The position numbers and the translations under genes were made by a program. The notes under the pieces were generated by a model that was not told the origin of the DNA, did not search any database, and saw only the letters and a list, made by a program, of their open reading frames with translations. Source: Sulfurimonadaceae bacterium (GTDB lineage Bacteria; Campylobacterota; Campylobacteria; Campylobacterales; Sulfurimonadaceae). From it: a stretch of 6,767 bases of DNA. The first letter of the stretch is position 1; each line of letters begins with the position of its first letter. Positions 1 through 6,228 of the stretch are shown here, piece after piece. The stretch spans positions 1-6,767 of the forward strand of contig JAPHSI010000239.1 in assembly GCA_026193155.1 (NCBI GenBank), in the 5' to 3' direction.

Positions 1-507
1 ACCGTCATTTAAGATAATTAAGGCTTTAATCTCATAATTTGGAAATATTATCTCTAACAGTGCTTTTTTCTTTCTAAGCCTCTTTCTTAATTTTAAAACA
101 TTTTTAACAAGTGTCATCTCAACAAAATAAAGCTCATTATTCTTTGTAATAAACATAGCATCAAATTCACTTATTTCACGACTTTTCGTTCTATAAACTA
201 TCTGTTGTTTTTCACTAATGGAGAGTGTATTTGGATTTGATTTTATTTTATTTTGATGAAAACCTTTTAATACAAATTTTACAATTTCATCATTTTTTTC
301 AGCATACTTTACAAGTTTTTCATAAAGAAAGTTTTCATAAACTTCACCCTCAAAAGAACGATATGAGCTTAAGTATTGAGGTTCTTCTTTATCTATATCA
401 CTCTTTATCAAAGATAATAGATGTTTTACATTGTATTCATAATGTAGTAAGTTGTCACCAATATCACTGTCATTTAACTTCTTTATATCTTGAGAAATAT
501 TTAGCAT
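1..507 (-). CDS. Unrecognised protein, 3' end cut by window edge; possible PD-(D/E)XK-like fold
   Basis: An open frame of 169 codons runs from an ATG at 507 to the window edge without a stop, so the C-terminus is missing. I do not recognise the family. The N-terminal half (residues 1-80) looks helical and is rich in Lys, Glu and Asp, with an acidic helix at 53-67 (EGEVYENFLYEKL). A hydrophobic strand pair follows at 114-132, with EFDAMF (115-119 around Asp116) and ELYFVEMT (Glu130). A very basic helix spans 137-149 (many Lys and Arg), then a strand KALIIL (161-166). The order helix-Glu, strand-Asp, strand-Glu-x-Thr, helix, strand loosely resembles a PD-(D/E)XK nuclease core, but the usual Lys is replaced by Thr132; this is inference only. 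The start is fixed by context: its ATG shares one base with the dusB stop (TAATG), which suggests translational coupling and membership of the same operon. No signal peptide or membrane segment is visible. Confidence 0.8.
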   Translation of the reverse strand, partial: MLNISQDIKKLNDSDIGDNLLHYEYNVKHLLSLIKSDIDKEEPQYLSSYRSFEGEVYENFLYEKLVKYAEKNDEIVKFVLKGFHQNKIKSNPNTLSISEKQQIVYRTKSREISEFDAMFITKNNELYFVEMTLVKNVLKLRKRLRKKKALLEIIFPNYEIKALIILNDG

Positions 508-1445
508 TATGCCATTTCACCATTTTTAAAAAAGTTATCTATAACATCTCTATACTCTTTTATATCATTAATTCTATTCACTTCATCTCTAAGTGCTGAA
601 GCACCTCTATATCCTTTTGAATAGGTGTGGGTATGCTTTCTAAATATCGCTACACCACGCTCACCGTAAAAGTCTATAATCTTATCATAGTGTTCCATAA
701 CTATTTCATGTTTTAATTCTAAAGCAATATCGCTGCTACCTGACTTTAATTGATGAAATATCCATGGAGCTCCAACAGCACCACGACCTATCATAACTCC
801 ATCAGCACCAGTATGTTCTAATACCCATTTAGCTTTTTCATATGAATCAATATCTCCATTTGCTATAACAGGAATCGAGACAGATTCCTTAATCTCTCTA
901 ATAGCATCATAATCTACAGGAGCTTTATATTTACCTGCTCGTGTACGTCCGTGAACTGCTATAAAATCAACACCTGTTTCTTCAATTGACTTTGCTATAT
1001 TGACATGATTTTTATCATTTACACCTAATCGTATTTTCGCAGAGTTCATTGATTTATTTGATGTCTCTTTTATAGAACGAAGTATAGATTTAAGCCTTGG
1101 TAAATCATCTAACAGTGCCGAGCCCGAACCATGTCCAAAAACTTTTGGAACAGGACAACCACAGTTTAAATCTATTATATCAATTCCATCTTTTTCATTT
1201 AGTATCTCTACAGCACGTCTTGCCATTTCTGGATCATTTGCAGAAATTTGCACCGAATACGGATCTTCTAAGGGGGATTTTTCTAACATATGCAATGTTT
1301 TTTTTGAGCCATGTGCTAGAGCATTTGAACTTATCATCTCACTAACCGTAAGATCAGCTCCAAACTTCTTTACAACACTTCTAAACGGCAAATCGGTGAA
1401 ACCAGCAAGTGGTGCTAATATATATGCTGGTTTATTAAAAGTCAT
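507..1445 (-). CDS. dusB: tRNA-dihydrouridine synthase, DusB/NifR3 type
   Basis: Flavoenzyme that reduces specific uridines in the tRNA D-loop to dihydrouridine using FMN and NADPH, in the cytoplasm. The 312 residues match the usual family length. The TIM-barrel signatures appear in order: ILAPLAGFTDLPFR (9-22, FMN site), LNCGCPVPKV (93-102) with Cys97 in the position of the catalytic cysteine, KIRLG (137-141), VHGRTR (164-169), IPVIANGDI (191-199) and the phosphate-binding GVMIGRGAVGAPWIF (216-230). A C-terminal helical tRNA-binding domain follows from about 240. Cys95, two residues before the catalytic Cys, is an extra cysteine. The gene begins 3 bases after the stop of the membrane-protein gene (TAA AAT ATG) and ends overlapping the next ATG by one base. 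No strong Shine-Dalgarno site precedes it, so translation probably depends on coupling. Dus family membership is secure. The DusB subgroup is the best fit, but which uridine it modifies cannot be read from the sequence. Confidence 0.95.
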   Translation of the reverse strand: MTFNKPAYILAPLAGFTDLPFRSVVKKFGADLTVSEMISSNALAHGSKKTLHMLEKSPLEDPYSVQISANDPEMARRAVEILNEKDGIDIIDLNCGCPVPKVFGHGSGSALLDDLPRLKSILRSIKETSNKSMNSAKIRLGVNDKNHVNIAKSIEETGVDFIAVHGRTRAGKYKAPVDYDAIREIKESVSIPVIANGDIDSYEKAKWVLEHTGADGVMIGRGAVGAPWIFHQLKSGSSDIALELKHEIVMEHYDKIIDFYGERGVAIFRKHTHTYSKGYRGASALRDEVNRINDIKEYRDVIDNFFKNGEMA

Positions 1446-1448
1446 ATT

Positions 1449-2465
1449 TTATACAAATAACTCTATATTATAATTTTTACCACACTCTTTTAAGTCAAGG
1501 TATGATTTGAAATTTAAAAACTCATCTTCTTGAGAGATATTTAATATTTCTTTTGCAAGATCAATCATCTCTAAATCAAACAATGTGAATAAGTATGCTT
1601 CCATTGCTTCTTCATTTTGTTCACTAAGCATTTCAAATAATTTTATTCTCTGTTCAGGAATCATATGTAAAGACAATGCTTTGGACATTTCAATATAGTC
1701 ACCAACATCTAGTTCTAAATTTGACAACAATTTTATTAAAGATTCATTAGGGATTTCTAATGTATTTTCATCTGCATTAATTCTAGATAAGATTATAAGC
1801 ATTGCTTCTTTTGTTATATATTGGCTATAACTTTCAATTGCATATAAAGGTGCCTCTTTAACAAAATCAACATAAACTTTGCGACATAGTTCATCGTTAT
1901 ACTTAACTTTTGAACTTAAGATATCCTCAGCAGAAATTTTTCCATTTTTATACATATTGTTATGATTTATTTTCACTAAGTGATTATTCTCATCTAATGA
2001 ATACTTTTTTAAATCAACAACATTTCCATTTTTTAAATCCTCCATAATTGAAAGAACTTTATTTATCTTTTCATTTGGAGTATCTGGGCTTAATGAGCCG
2101 TCATTCATAAGTTTTGAACTATCTAGCAATGTACCTAAAAGTTCATATCTATCTGTTTTATAGCTATTATGTCTATTTTCTTTAGCTAAAAAAGCGTCTA
2201 CGATAGAATCAACAAACTTTTCAAAATCTTTATCATATTTTCTTCTATCTAATGTATTTAAAAATGAATAAAAACCCATATGTAACATACTAGCTATATA
2301 TAAAATTACAAGTGGAGTAACTACTAAGACAGCAATTGACATAGCCGGTAACTGCAATCCGTAAAATTCTATTGCATAAGTTCCTTGGGTTACGAATGCA
2401 TACACATACCACCCTACTAATATCATCAATAACATTGATGCAATTGTATATCTTTTTAAGTACAT
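1449..2465 (-). CDS. Conserved two-helix membrane protein of unknown function
   Basis: A 338-residue protein of no family I can name. A short basic N-terminus (MYLKRY) precedes a first hydrophobic segment at about 8-26 and a second at about 39-64, separated by a short loop. A long, hydrophilic, mostly helical region (about 70-338) follows. By the positive-inside rule the N-terminus and the long C-terminal domain should both be cytoplasmic, giving a membrane-anchored soluble domain. The stretch from about 200 to 325 shows successive amphipathic helices (for example 238-250, 271-284, 285-297, 300-310), compatible with an alpha-helical repeat or adaptor domain, though I see no clear TPR consensus. 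There are only two cysteines (194, 328) and no catalytic motif. The ATG is supported by an AAGG site 8 bases upstream that overlaps the stop of the dksA-like gene. From memory, Campylobacter jejuni has an unnamed membrane protein at the same place between dksA and dusB homologues. Confidence 0.88.
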   Translation of the reverse strand: MYLKRYTIASMLLMILVGWYVYAFVTQGTYAIEFYGLQLPAMSIAVLVVTPLVILYIASMLHMGFYSFLNTLDRRKYDKDFEKFVDSIVDAFLAKENRHNSYKTDRYELLGTLLDSSKLMNDGSLSPDTPNEKINKVLSIMEDLKNGNVVDLKKYSLDENNHLVKINHNNMYKNGKISAEDILSSKVKYNDELCRKVYVDFVKEAPLYAIESYSQYITKEAMLIILSRINADENTLEIPNESLIKLLSNLELDVGDYIEMSKALSLHMIPEQRIKLFEMLSEQNEEAMEAYLFTLFDLEMIDLAKEILNISQEDEFLNFKSYLDLKECGKNYNIELFV

Positions 2466-2473
2466 TATTTTGG

Positions 2474-2478
2474 CCTTA
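2474..2478 (-). promoter_or_regulatory. Ribosome binding site overlapping the dksA-like stop codon
   Basis: On the minus strand the bases read TAAGG, where TAA is the stop of the dksA-like gene and AAGG is the Shine-Dalgarno core for the membrane-protein gene, 8 bases before its ATG. The overlap of stop and ribosome site favours re-initiation by the same ribosome. Confidence 0.65.
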
Positions 2479-2826
2479 ACTTGATTTCTCTACTATTTCT
2501 CTACAATCAATACAGTATATAGCATGAGGTTTAACTTTTAAACGTTGAAAACCTATAGGGTCTTCACACATTTCACAAATTCCATAACTTTTGTCCGATA
2601 TTTTACCCAAAGTTACATTAATCTCTTGTAACTCTTTATTTTGTTGTGAGACAATAGCACTTTCAATCATAGAGTTATTACTATTTGAGGCGTGATCACC
2701 TTCATCATTTAACTCTTGTCCACTCAATTGACTTAATTCATCGTTCACACCGTTGATATTCTTCTCAATTTGTTCTCTACGACTCTCTAAAATCTCTTTA
2801 AAGTAGTTTAATTCGCTCTCTTGCAA
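2476..2826 (-). CDS. dksA: DksA/TraR-family RNA polymerase-binding regulator, short form
   Basis: Proteins of this family enter the secondary channel of RNA polymerase and, often with ppGpp, adjust rRNA and amino-acid promoters. The 116-residue chain has an N-terminal charged helix (about 2-32), a loop with DEGDHA at 41-46 that fits the coiled-coil-tip motif DxxDxA (Asp41, Asp44, Ala46), a second helix (about 52-77), and a C-terminal four-cysteine zinc finger: Cys84-x2-Cys87, 17 residues, Cys105-x2-Cys108. E. coli DksA has 151 residues; the lost part is mainly N-terminal. The short length fits, from memory, the C. jejuni DksA-like protein Cj0125c. The start is a TTG. An in-frame stop lies 24-22 bases upstream and the next Met is residue 53, inside the second helix, so TTG is the only workable start. 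A GAGAG site lies 8 bases before it. The gene sits 31 bases after rlmH and 10 bases before the membrane-protein gene. Confidence 0.9.
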   Translation of the reverse strand: MQESELNYFKEILESRREQIEKNINGVNDELSQLSGQELNDEGDHASNSNNSMIESAIVSQQNKELQEINVTLGKISDKSYGICEMCEDPIGFQRLKVKPHAIYCIDCREIVEKSS

Positions 2827-2834
2827 CTTTCTAT

Positions 2835-2842
2835 CTCTCTTT
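2835..2842 (-). promoter_or_regulatory. Probable ribosome binding site deciding the TTG start of the dksA-like gene
   Basis: The minus strand reads AAAGAGAG, with the GAGAG core 8 bases upstream of TTG (2826-2824). It lies in a purine-rich run that continues almost to the start codon. It is imperfect but the best site in this 31-base gap, and it supports use of the TTG. Confidence 0.5.
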
Positions 2843-2857
2843 CTATGTTAATGAAAT

Positions 2858-3316
2858 TCATTTATGGTAAGGATGATTACTCAAAATTGAAAAACTTCTA
2901 TATATTTGTTCCAATAGAACTGTCTTTGCAATTTTATGACTCATAGTAATTTTTCCTAGACTTATAACTTTATCCGCTTTGTTTAAAAAAGCCTCTTCAA
3001 AACCATAAGCTCCACCAATGAAAAATTTAACCGTGATTTTACCATCTAAAAGCTTACTAAATTCATAAGAATCGATTATTTTTCCATCAGGATGTAACAA
3101 AATGTTGCAATTTCCATTTATATGGGGTTCTAAAACCTTTGAATACGCTTTTTGAGAAGCTTCTGCAGAAATATTATGAGCTTTCGTTATATCTTTATTA
3201 AAAATCTCAATATCTTCAACTTTTGCAAAACGACTTATCATTTTAGTTAATTCTTTATATAAAGGATCATAGGTAGATTTTTCTTTTTTTGCTATAGATA
3301 TGATATCTATTTTCAT
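2858..3316 (-). CDS. rlmH: 23S rRNA (pseudouridine-1915-N3)-methyltransferase
   Basis: A SPOUT-class methyltransferase that, in the characterised family, uses S-adenosylmethionine to methylate N3 of pseudouridine 1915 in helix 69 of 23S rRNA, acting on assembled 70S ribosomes as a homodimer. The 152-residue length is typical. Visible family marks are the N-terminal strand MKIDIISIAK, the loop HPDGKIIDSYEFSKLL (75-90, where many homologues have LDxxGkxxsSexFA), the knot motif FFIGGAYGF (98-106), ADKVISLGKITMSHKIAK (114-131), LLEQIYRSFSIL (134-145) and the diagnostic C-terminus HPYHK (148-152). The ATG overlaps the stop of the thiE-like gene as ATGA (4 bases), a coupling arrangement; a weak GGA lies 8 bases upstream. 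It is followed after 31 bases by the dksA-like gene. The pseudouridine synthase that makes its substrate is not in this window. Confidence 0.95.
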   Translation of the reverse strand: MKIDIISIAKKEKSTYDPLYKELTKMISRFAKVEDIEIFNKDITKAHNISAEASQKAYSKVLEPHINGNCNILLHPDGKIIDSYEFSKLLDGKITVKFFIGGAYGFEEAFLNKADKVISLGKITMSHKIAKTVLLEQIYRSFSILSNHPYHK

Positions 3317-3876
3317 TTCAACAATCCACTTCCTATAACTTTATACGATATATTTTCAAAGCTATCTTCTAATTTAACGCCACCTATAACAGCTACGGGA
3401 TGAATCGACTTTGAAGCTATTTCATCTACTTTATTACCTAGTACAGAACTTATATCTTTTTTTGTAGAAGTATCTCTATATGCACCTAAGCCTATATAAT
3501 TCAAATCAAGCTCATTAGCTTTTAAGACTTCTTTTTCATTATGCGTAGATATACCTAAAAGTTTATCTTTTTTAATAACGCTTCTTAGTATCTTTACAGC
3601 TTTTAAAGCATCTGCATCTATCTCTTTTAAATCTTCTTGACCTAAATGGACTCCGTCACAGAATTCCACAAGTTCATATCTATCATTTACAATCAAAAAG
3701 CCATCATAAATTTTTCTAATTTGAATAAGTTGCTGTTTAATAAAAGCTATATCTGAGGTTTTATTTCTATATTGTATGACTTTTGCTTCATGAGAGTTTG
3801 CAATTCTTACAAACTCTTCTATGGAGGTATTATTTCTATCTAATAGTTCTTGATCACAAAGAGCGTAAAGTTGCAT
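3313..3876 (-). CDS. thiE: Thiamine-phosphate synthase-like protein (ThiE/TenI family)
   Basis: ThiE couples the thiazole and pyrimidine phosphates to form thiamine phosphate in the cytoplasm; TenI relatives share the fold but tautomerise the thiazole. Numbered from the preferred ATG at 3876 (187 residues), the motifs are QYRNK (35-39, the family's Q-x-R-x-K), IVNDR (62-66), DGVHLGQED (74-82), GISTHN (108-113), YIGLGAYRDTSTK (127-139, ending in the T-x-T-K element), VAVIGGV (161-167) and a glycine-rich end. The usual GPvFpT segment is GAYRDT here, so the proline is lost, and the protein is slightly short and divergent. An in-frame GTG at 3918 would add 14 residues but lies inside accD and precedes the first beta strand (MQLYALCD), so I prefer the ATG, 10 bases after the accD stop. 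Neither start has a good ribosome site. Fold and family are well supported; thiamine-phosphate synthase activity rather than a TenI role is likely but not proven. Confidence 0.82.
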   Translation of the reverse strand: MQLYALCDQELLDRNNTSIEEFVRIANSHEAKVIQYRNKTSDIAFIKQQLIQIRKIYDGFLIVNDRYELVEFCDGVHLGQEDLKEIDADALKAVKILRSVIKKDKLLGISTHNEKEVLKANELDLNYIGLGAYRDTSTKKDISSVLGNKVDEIASKSIHPVAVIGGVKLEDSFENISYKVIGSGLLK

Positions 3877-3886
3877 ATAGCGAGTT

Positions 3887-4729
3887 TTAATTATTGTAGA
3901 ACATTGAAAGAAGGTCACTCAAAGTTTTTTTGAGATTATTTCTATTTACAACCATATCTATAGAGCCTTTTTCTAATAAGAACTCAGCTCTTTGGAAACC
4001 ATCAGGAAGTTCTGAACCAATAGTCTGCTCAATTACACGCTGACCTGCAAAACCGATTAATGCACCGGGCTCTGCAATAATAATATCACCTAAAGTAGCA
4101 AAGGAAGCAGAAACACCACCCATAGTAGGATCAGTTAAAACTGATATGTATGGAAGATTATGCTTAGCTAATTTTGCTAATGCTGCAGATGTTTTACTCA
4201 TTTGAAGTAATGAAAATGTACTCTCTTGCATTCTAGCCCCACCGGATGCACTAAGTATAATTACACCTTGTTTCTTCTCAATTGCACGATTAACTGCACG
4301 AACAATTTTTTCACCTTCAACTGAACCAAGTGAACCACCCATAAATTTAAAGTCAAAAATCACAACCTGCGCATTCACTCCGTTTAAACTCATCTCACCA
4401 CTAACAATAGAAGAGTATCTTCCAGTTTTTTCAAAACTTTCTTCTATACGTTTTTTATATGATTTTTTGTCTGTAAATTTTAAAGGATCTACAGGCTTTA
4501 AATTGTCATCATATTCTACAAAGCTACCTTCATCAGCAAGAAGTTTAACACGCTCTTTTACACCTATACGAAGATGAAAACCACATTTAGGACATACATA
4601 ATTTTGATTTTCAACCTCTTTATAATACATTAGGGAATGACAAGATTTACATTTAACCCAGTGAGAAGCGGCTTCATTTTTTACTGGTTGTTTATCAGAG
4701 ATTTTAGAAAAAATATTTAGTAAGTTCAC
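3887..4729 (-). CDS. accD: Acetyl-CoA carboxylase carboxyltransferase beta subunit
   Basis: With AccA it forms the carboxyltransferase that moves CO2 from biotin on AccB to acetyl-CoA, making malonyl-CoA, the committed step of fatty acid synthesis. The 280 residues include the N-terminal zinc ribbon Cys27-x2-Cys30 ... Cys46-x2-Cys49, then the crotonase-fold carboxyltransferase core: DFKFMGGSLGSVEGEKI (126-142), SASGGARMQES (160-170), LTDPTMGGVSASFATLGD (198-215), AEPGALIGFAGQRVIEQT (219-236) and LPDGFQRAEFLLEKGSIDMV (241-260). The E. coli protein has 304 residues; the shorter form here lacks nothing recognisable. The start is GTG, fixed by an AAGGA site 6 bases upstream. It is the first gene after an extended -10 promoter and so probably heads the downstream operon. 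The thiE-like gene follows after 10 bases. accA, accB and accC are not in the window. Confidence 0.97.
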   Translation of the reverse strand: MNLLNIFSKISDKQPVKNEAASHWVKCKSCHSLMYYKEVENQNYVCPKCGFHLRIGVKERVKLLADEGSFVEYDDNLKPVDPLKFTDKKSYKKRIEESFEKTGRYSSIVSGEMSLNGVNAQVVIFDFKFMGGSLGSVEGEKIVRAVNRAIEKKQGVIILSASGGARMQESTFSLLQMSKTSAALAKLAKHNLPYISVLTDPTMGGVSASFATLGDIIIAEPGALIGFAGQRVIEQTIGSELPDGFQRAEFLLEKGSIDMVVNRNNLKKTLSDLLSMFYNN

Positions 4730-4735
4730 AAAAAG

Positions 4736-4740
4736 TCCTT
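4736..4740 (-). promoter_or_regulatory. Ribosome binding site fixing the GTG start of accD
   Basis: The minus strand reads AAGGA followed by six bases and GTG. This is near-ideal spacing and shows the GTG is the true initiation codon. Confidence 0.8.
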
Positions 4741-4766
4741 AAAATTATCTATTGATTATGAGTGCG

Positions 4767-4775
4767 ATTATACCA
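4767..4775 (-). promoter_or_regulatory. Extended -10 promoter for the accD-dusB operon
   Basis: The minus strand reads TGGTATAAT: a perfect TATAAT (4772-4767) with the extended -10 TGn upstream, preceded by a T-rich ATTTT run. No good -35 hexamer is visible at 17 bases, which is typical of Campylobacterota housekeeping promoters, where upstream T-rich tracts replace it. Transcription would start near 4760, giving a leader of about 30 bases before the accD GTG. It is the only clear promoter in the window and lies in its only true intergenic gap. Confidence 0.75.
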
Positions 4776-4811
4776 AAATATAGTTAAAATTAAGAAGATT
4801 GTGATTTTTTT

Positions 4812-4838
4812 ATCAAAGATAGCACTACTGTGCTACCT
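4812..4838 (-). terminator. Probable weak intrinsic terminator after gltD
   Basis: Just 5 bases past the gltD stop, the minus strand forms a hairpin: arm GGTAGCAC (4837-4830), loop AGTA (4829-4826), arm GTGCTATC (4825-4818). That is 8 base pairs including one G-T, extendable by an A-T pair (4838 with 4817). Only TTTGAT follows before an A-run, so the U-tract is poor and some read-through into accD is plausible. A purely structural or 3'-end-protecting role is an alternative. Confidence 0.6.
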
Positions 4839-4843
4839 AATGT

Positions 4844-6226
4844 CTACTTTAAAAGTGATTTAGCTATGCTTCTTGCAGCTTCACGTCCATCGTAAGCAGC
4901 TGTAACAACAAGATCGGCTCCACGGTAACAATCACCTCCAGCATAGATGCCAGAAGTTGAAGTTTCATGTGTATTTTCATCAATTATAATCTCACCCCAT
5001 TTATTGATTTCTATACCATTTTCAGCTAAAAATGATGGAACTTCAGTATCAAACCCAAGAGCCATAATAATTACATCAGCATTAACTCTATGCTCACTTC
5101 CTTTTTGTTCTTCAACTCTCTGGCGACCAGATTCATCTTTAGCACCAAGACTCATTTTAACAGCTTCTACAGCTATAGCTTTGTTATCATCTAAAATAAT
5201 TTCTTTAGGAGATGTTAAAAAAGAAAACTCTACACCCTCTTCCATAGCATTTTTGTACTCTTTTTTACTTCCGGGCATATTTTTTTCATCACGACGATAT
5301 AAACAAGTCACACTTTTTGCACCTTCACGTTTTGAAGTACGAAGACAATCCATAGCAGTATCACCACCACCGATTACAACTACATCTAAATCTTTAAAAT
5401 CAAATTTTTTATCATAATCTAATTTAAAATTTTTACGTTGTATTGCTGTTAAATATTCCATAGCATTATATACATTTGAAGTATTTTCACCATTTATAGA
5501 AGCTCTTTTAGCTTTTGTAGCACCAATACCTATAAACATAGCATCATGAGTATTAGCAATATCAGCAAAATCTATGTCACGACCTACTTCGCAATTTAGT
5601 ACAAGCTCTAAGCCAGCTTTTTTTAGAAGTTCAACACGTCTTTCAACTATTTTTTTATCAAGTTTAAAATTAGGTATACCATAAGTCAAAAGTCCACCTG
5701 CGCGATCACTTCTTTCATACATAGTTACGGCTATACCAGAACGAAGTAGATAAGTAGCTGCACTAAGCCCTGCAGGACCACTACCAATAATAGCTACTTT
5801 TTTATCTGTAGTAATTCCTGGATACTCAGGTTCCAATCCTGCTTTAAATCCAGCTTCTGTAATATGAGTTTCAACTGAACCGATTGTAATAGCTCCATGA
5901 CCGTCATTTAAAGTACAATCACCTTCACATAACTTATCATGAGGACACACACGTCCCATAACTTCCGGAAAAGGTGAAGGTTCATTTGAGAGTTTAAAAG
6001 CAAATTCTAAATCTTTTTCACTTACAGCTTTTAACCATTGTGGAATATAATTGTGCAATGGACATTTGTTTAAACAAAATGGGTCTCCACATTGGATACA
6101 TCTATCACTTTGACTCGCAGCATCACTTTTCTCAAAAACTTCATAAATCTCACCAAAGTCTTTAACACGTTCTACGACTAATCTTTTATTAGGTTCTATT
6201 CTTTCTATACTTAAATATTCTCTCAT
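4844..6226 (-). CDS. gltD: Glutamate synthase (NADPH) small (beta) subunit
   Basis: Supplies electrons from NAD(P)H through FAD and iron-sulfur clusters to the large subunit GltB, which turns 2-oxoglutarate and glutamine into two glutamates. The 460 residues hold, in order, the N-terminal cysteine-rich Fe-S domain (Cys43, 46, 51, 55 as CxxCxxxxCxxxC, then Cys94, 100, 104), the FAD-binding GSGPAG (148-153) with the acidic residue at the end of the second strand (Glu171), the second dinucleotide fold GGGDTA (286-291) with an LYRRDEKNMP loop (309-318) that is usual for NADPH binding, and the closing FAD motif GIYAGGDCYRGADLVVTAAYDG (426-447). The ATG is preceded by AAAGGAG at 7 bases. It begins 2 bases after gltB, so the two subunits are co-transcribed and probably co-translated. 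Related Fe-S oxidoreductases (NfnB, PreT, AegA) share this layout, but adjacency to gltB settles the identity. Confidence 0.96.
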   Translation of the reverse strand: MREYLSIERIEPNKRLVVERVKDFGEIYEVFEKSDAASQSDRCIQCGDPFCLNKCPLHNYIPQWLKAVSEKDLEFAFKLSNEPSPFPEVMGRVCPHDKLCEGDCTLNDGHGAITIGSVETHITEAGFKAGLEPEYPGITTDKKVAIIGSGPAGLSAATYLLRSGIAVTMYERSDRAGGLLTYGIPNFKLDKKIVERRVELLKKAGLELVLNCEVGRDIDFADIANTHDAMFIGIGATKAKRASINGENTSNVYNAMEYLTAIQRKNFKLDYDKKFDFKDLDVVVIGGGDTAMDCLRTSKREGAKSVTCLYRRDEKNMPGSKKEYKNAMEEGVEFSFLTSPKEIILDDNKAIAVEAVKMSLGAKDESGRQRVEEQKGSEHRVNADVIIMALGFDTEVPSFLAENGIEINKWGEIIIDENTHETSTSGIYAGGDCYRGADLVVTAAYDGREAARSIAKSLLK

Positions 6227-6228
6227 GA

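Noticed and set aside
225..599. A 124-codon plus-strand open frame spanning the junction of dusB and the unknown gene
   Set aside because: It is rich in His, Leu, Phe and Ile as expected for the complement of AT-rich coding DNA, and it is antisense to two genes joined by a TAATG overlap.
1097..1345. Plus-strand open frame opposite dusB
   Set aside because: It is antisense to the catalytic region of dusB and has no initiation signal or family motif.
1446..1451. Membrane-protein gene and dusB are in the same frame, separated only by TAA AAT, suggesting a read-through fusion
   Set aside because: There is no read-through context or stem-loop, and dusB starts normally with its own ATG at the family's usual N-terminus; the same-frame spacing is one chance in three.
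2850..2862. Small palindrome AATGAA-A-TTCATT at the rlmH stop, upstream of the dksA-like gene
   Set aside because: Six-base AT-rich arms around a single centre base overlap the coding end of rlmH and are expected by chance in this base composition; there is no U-tract or promoter beside it.
3877..3918. Upstream GTG start for the thiE-like gene, overlapping accD by 32 bases
   Set aside because: The extra 14 residues precede the first beta strand of the fold and lie in accD coding sequence; the ATG at 3876 fits the family start better. It cannot be excluded, since neither start has a clear ribosome site.
4947..5417. A 156-codon open frame on the plus strand opposite gltD
   Set aside because: It is antisense to a strongly conserved gene, its composition is a mirror of gltD codons, and there is no ribosome site or recognisable motif.
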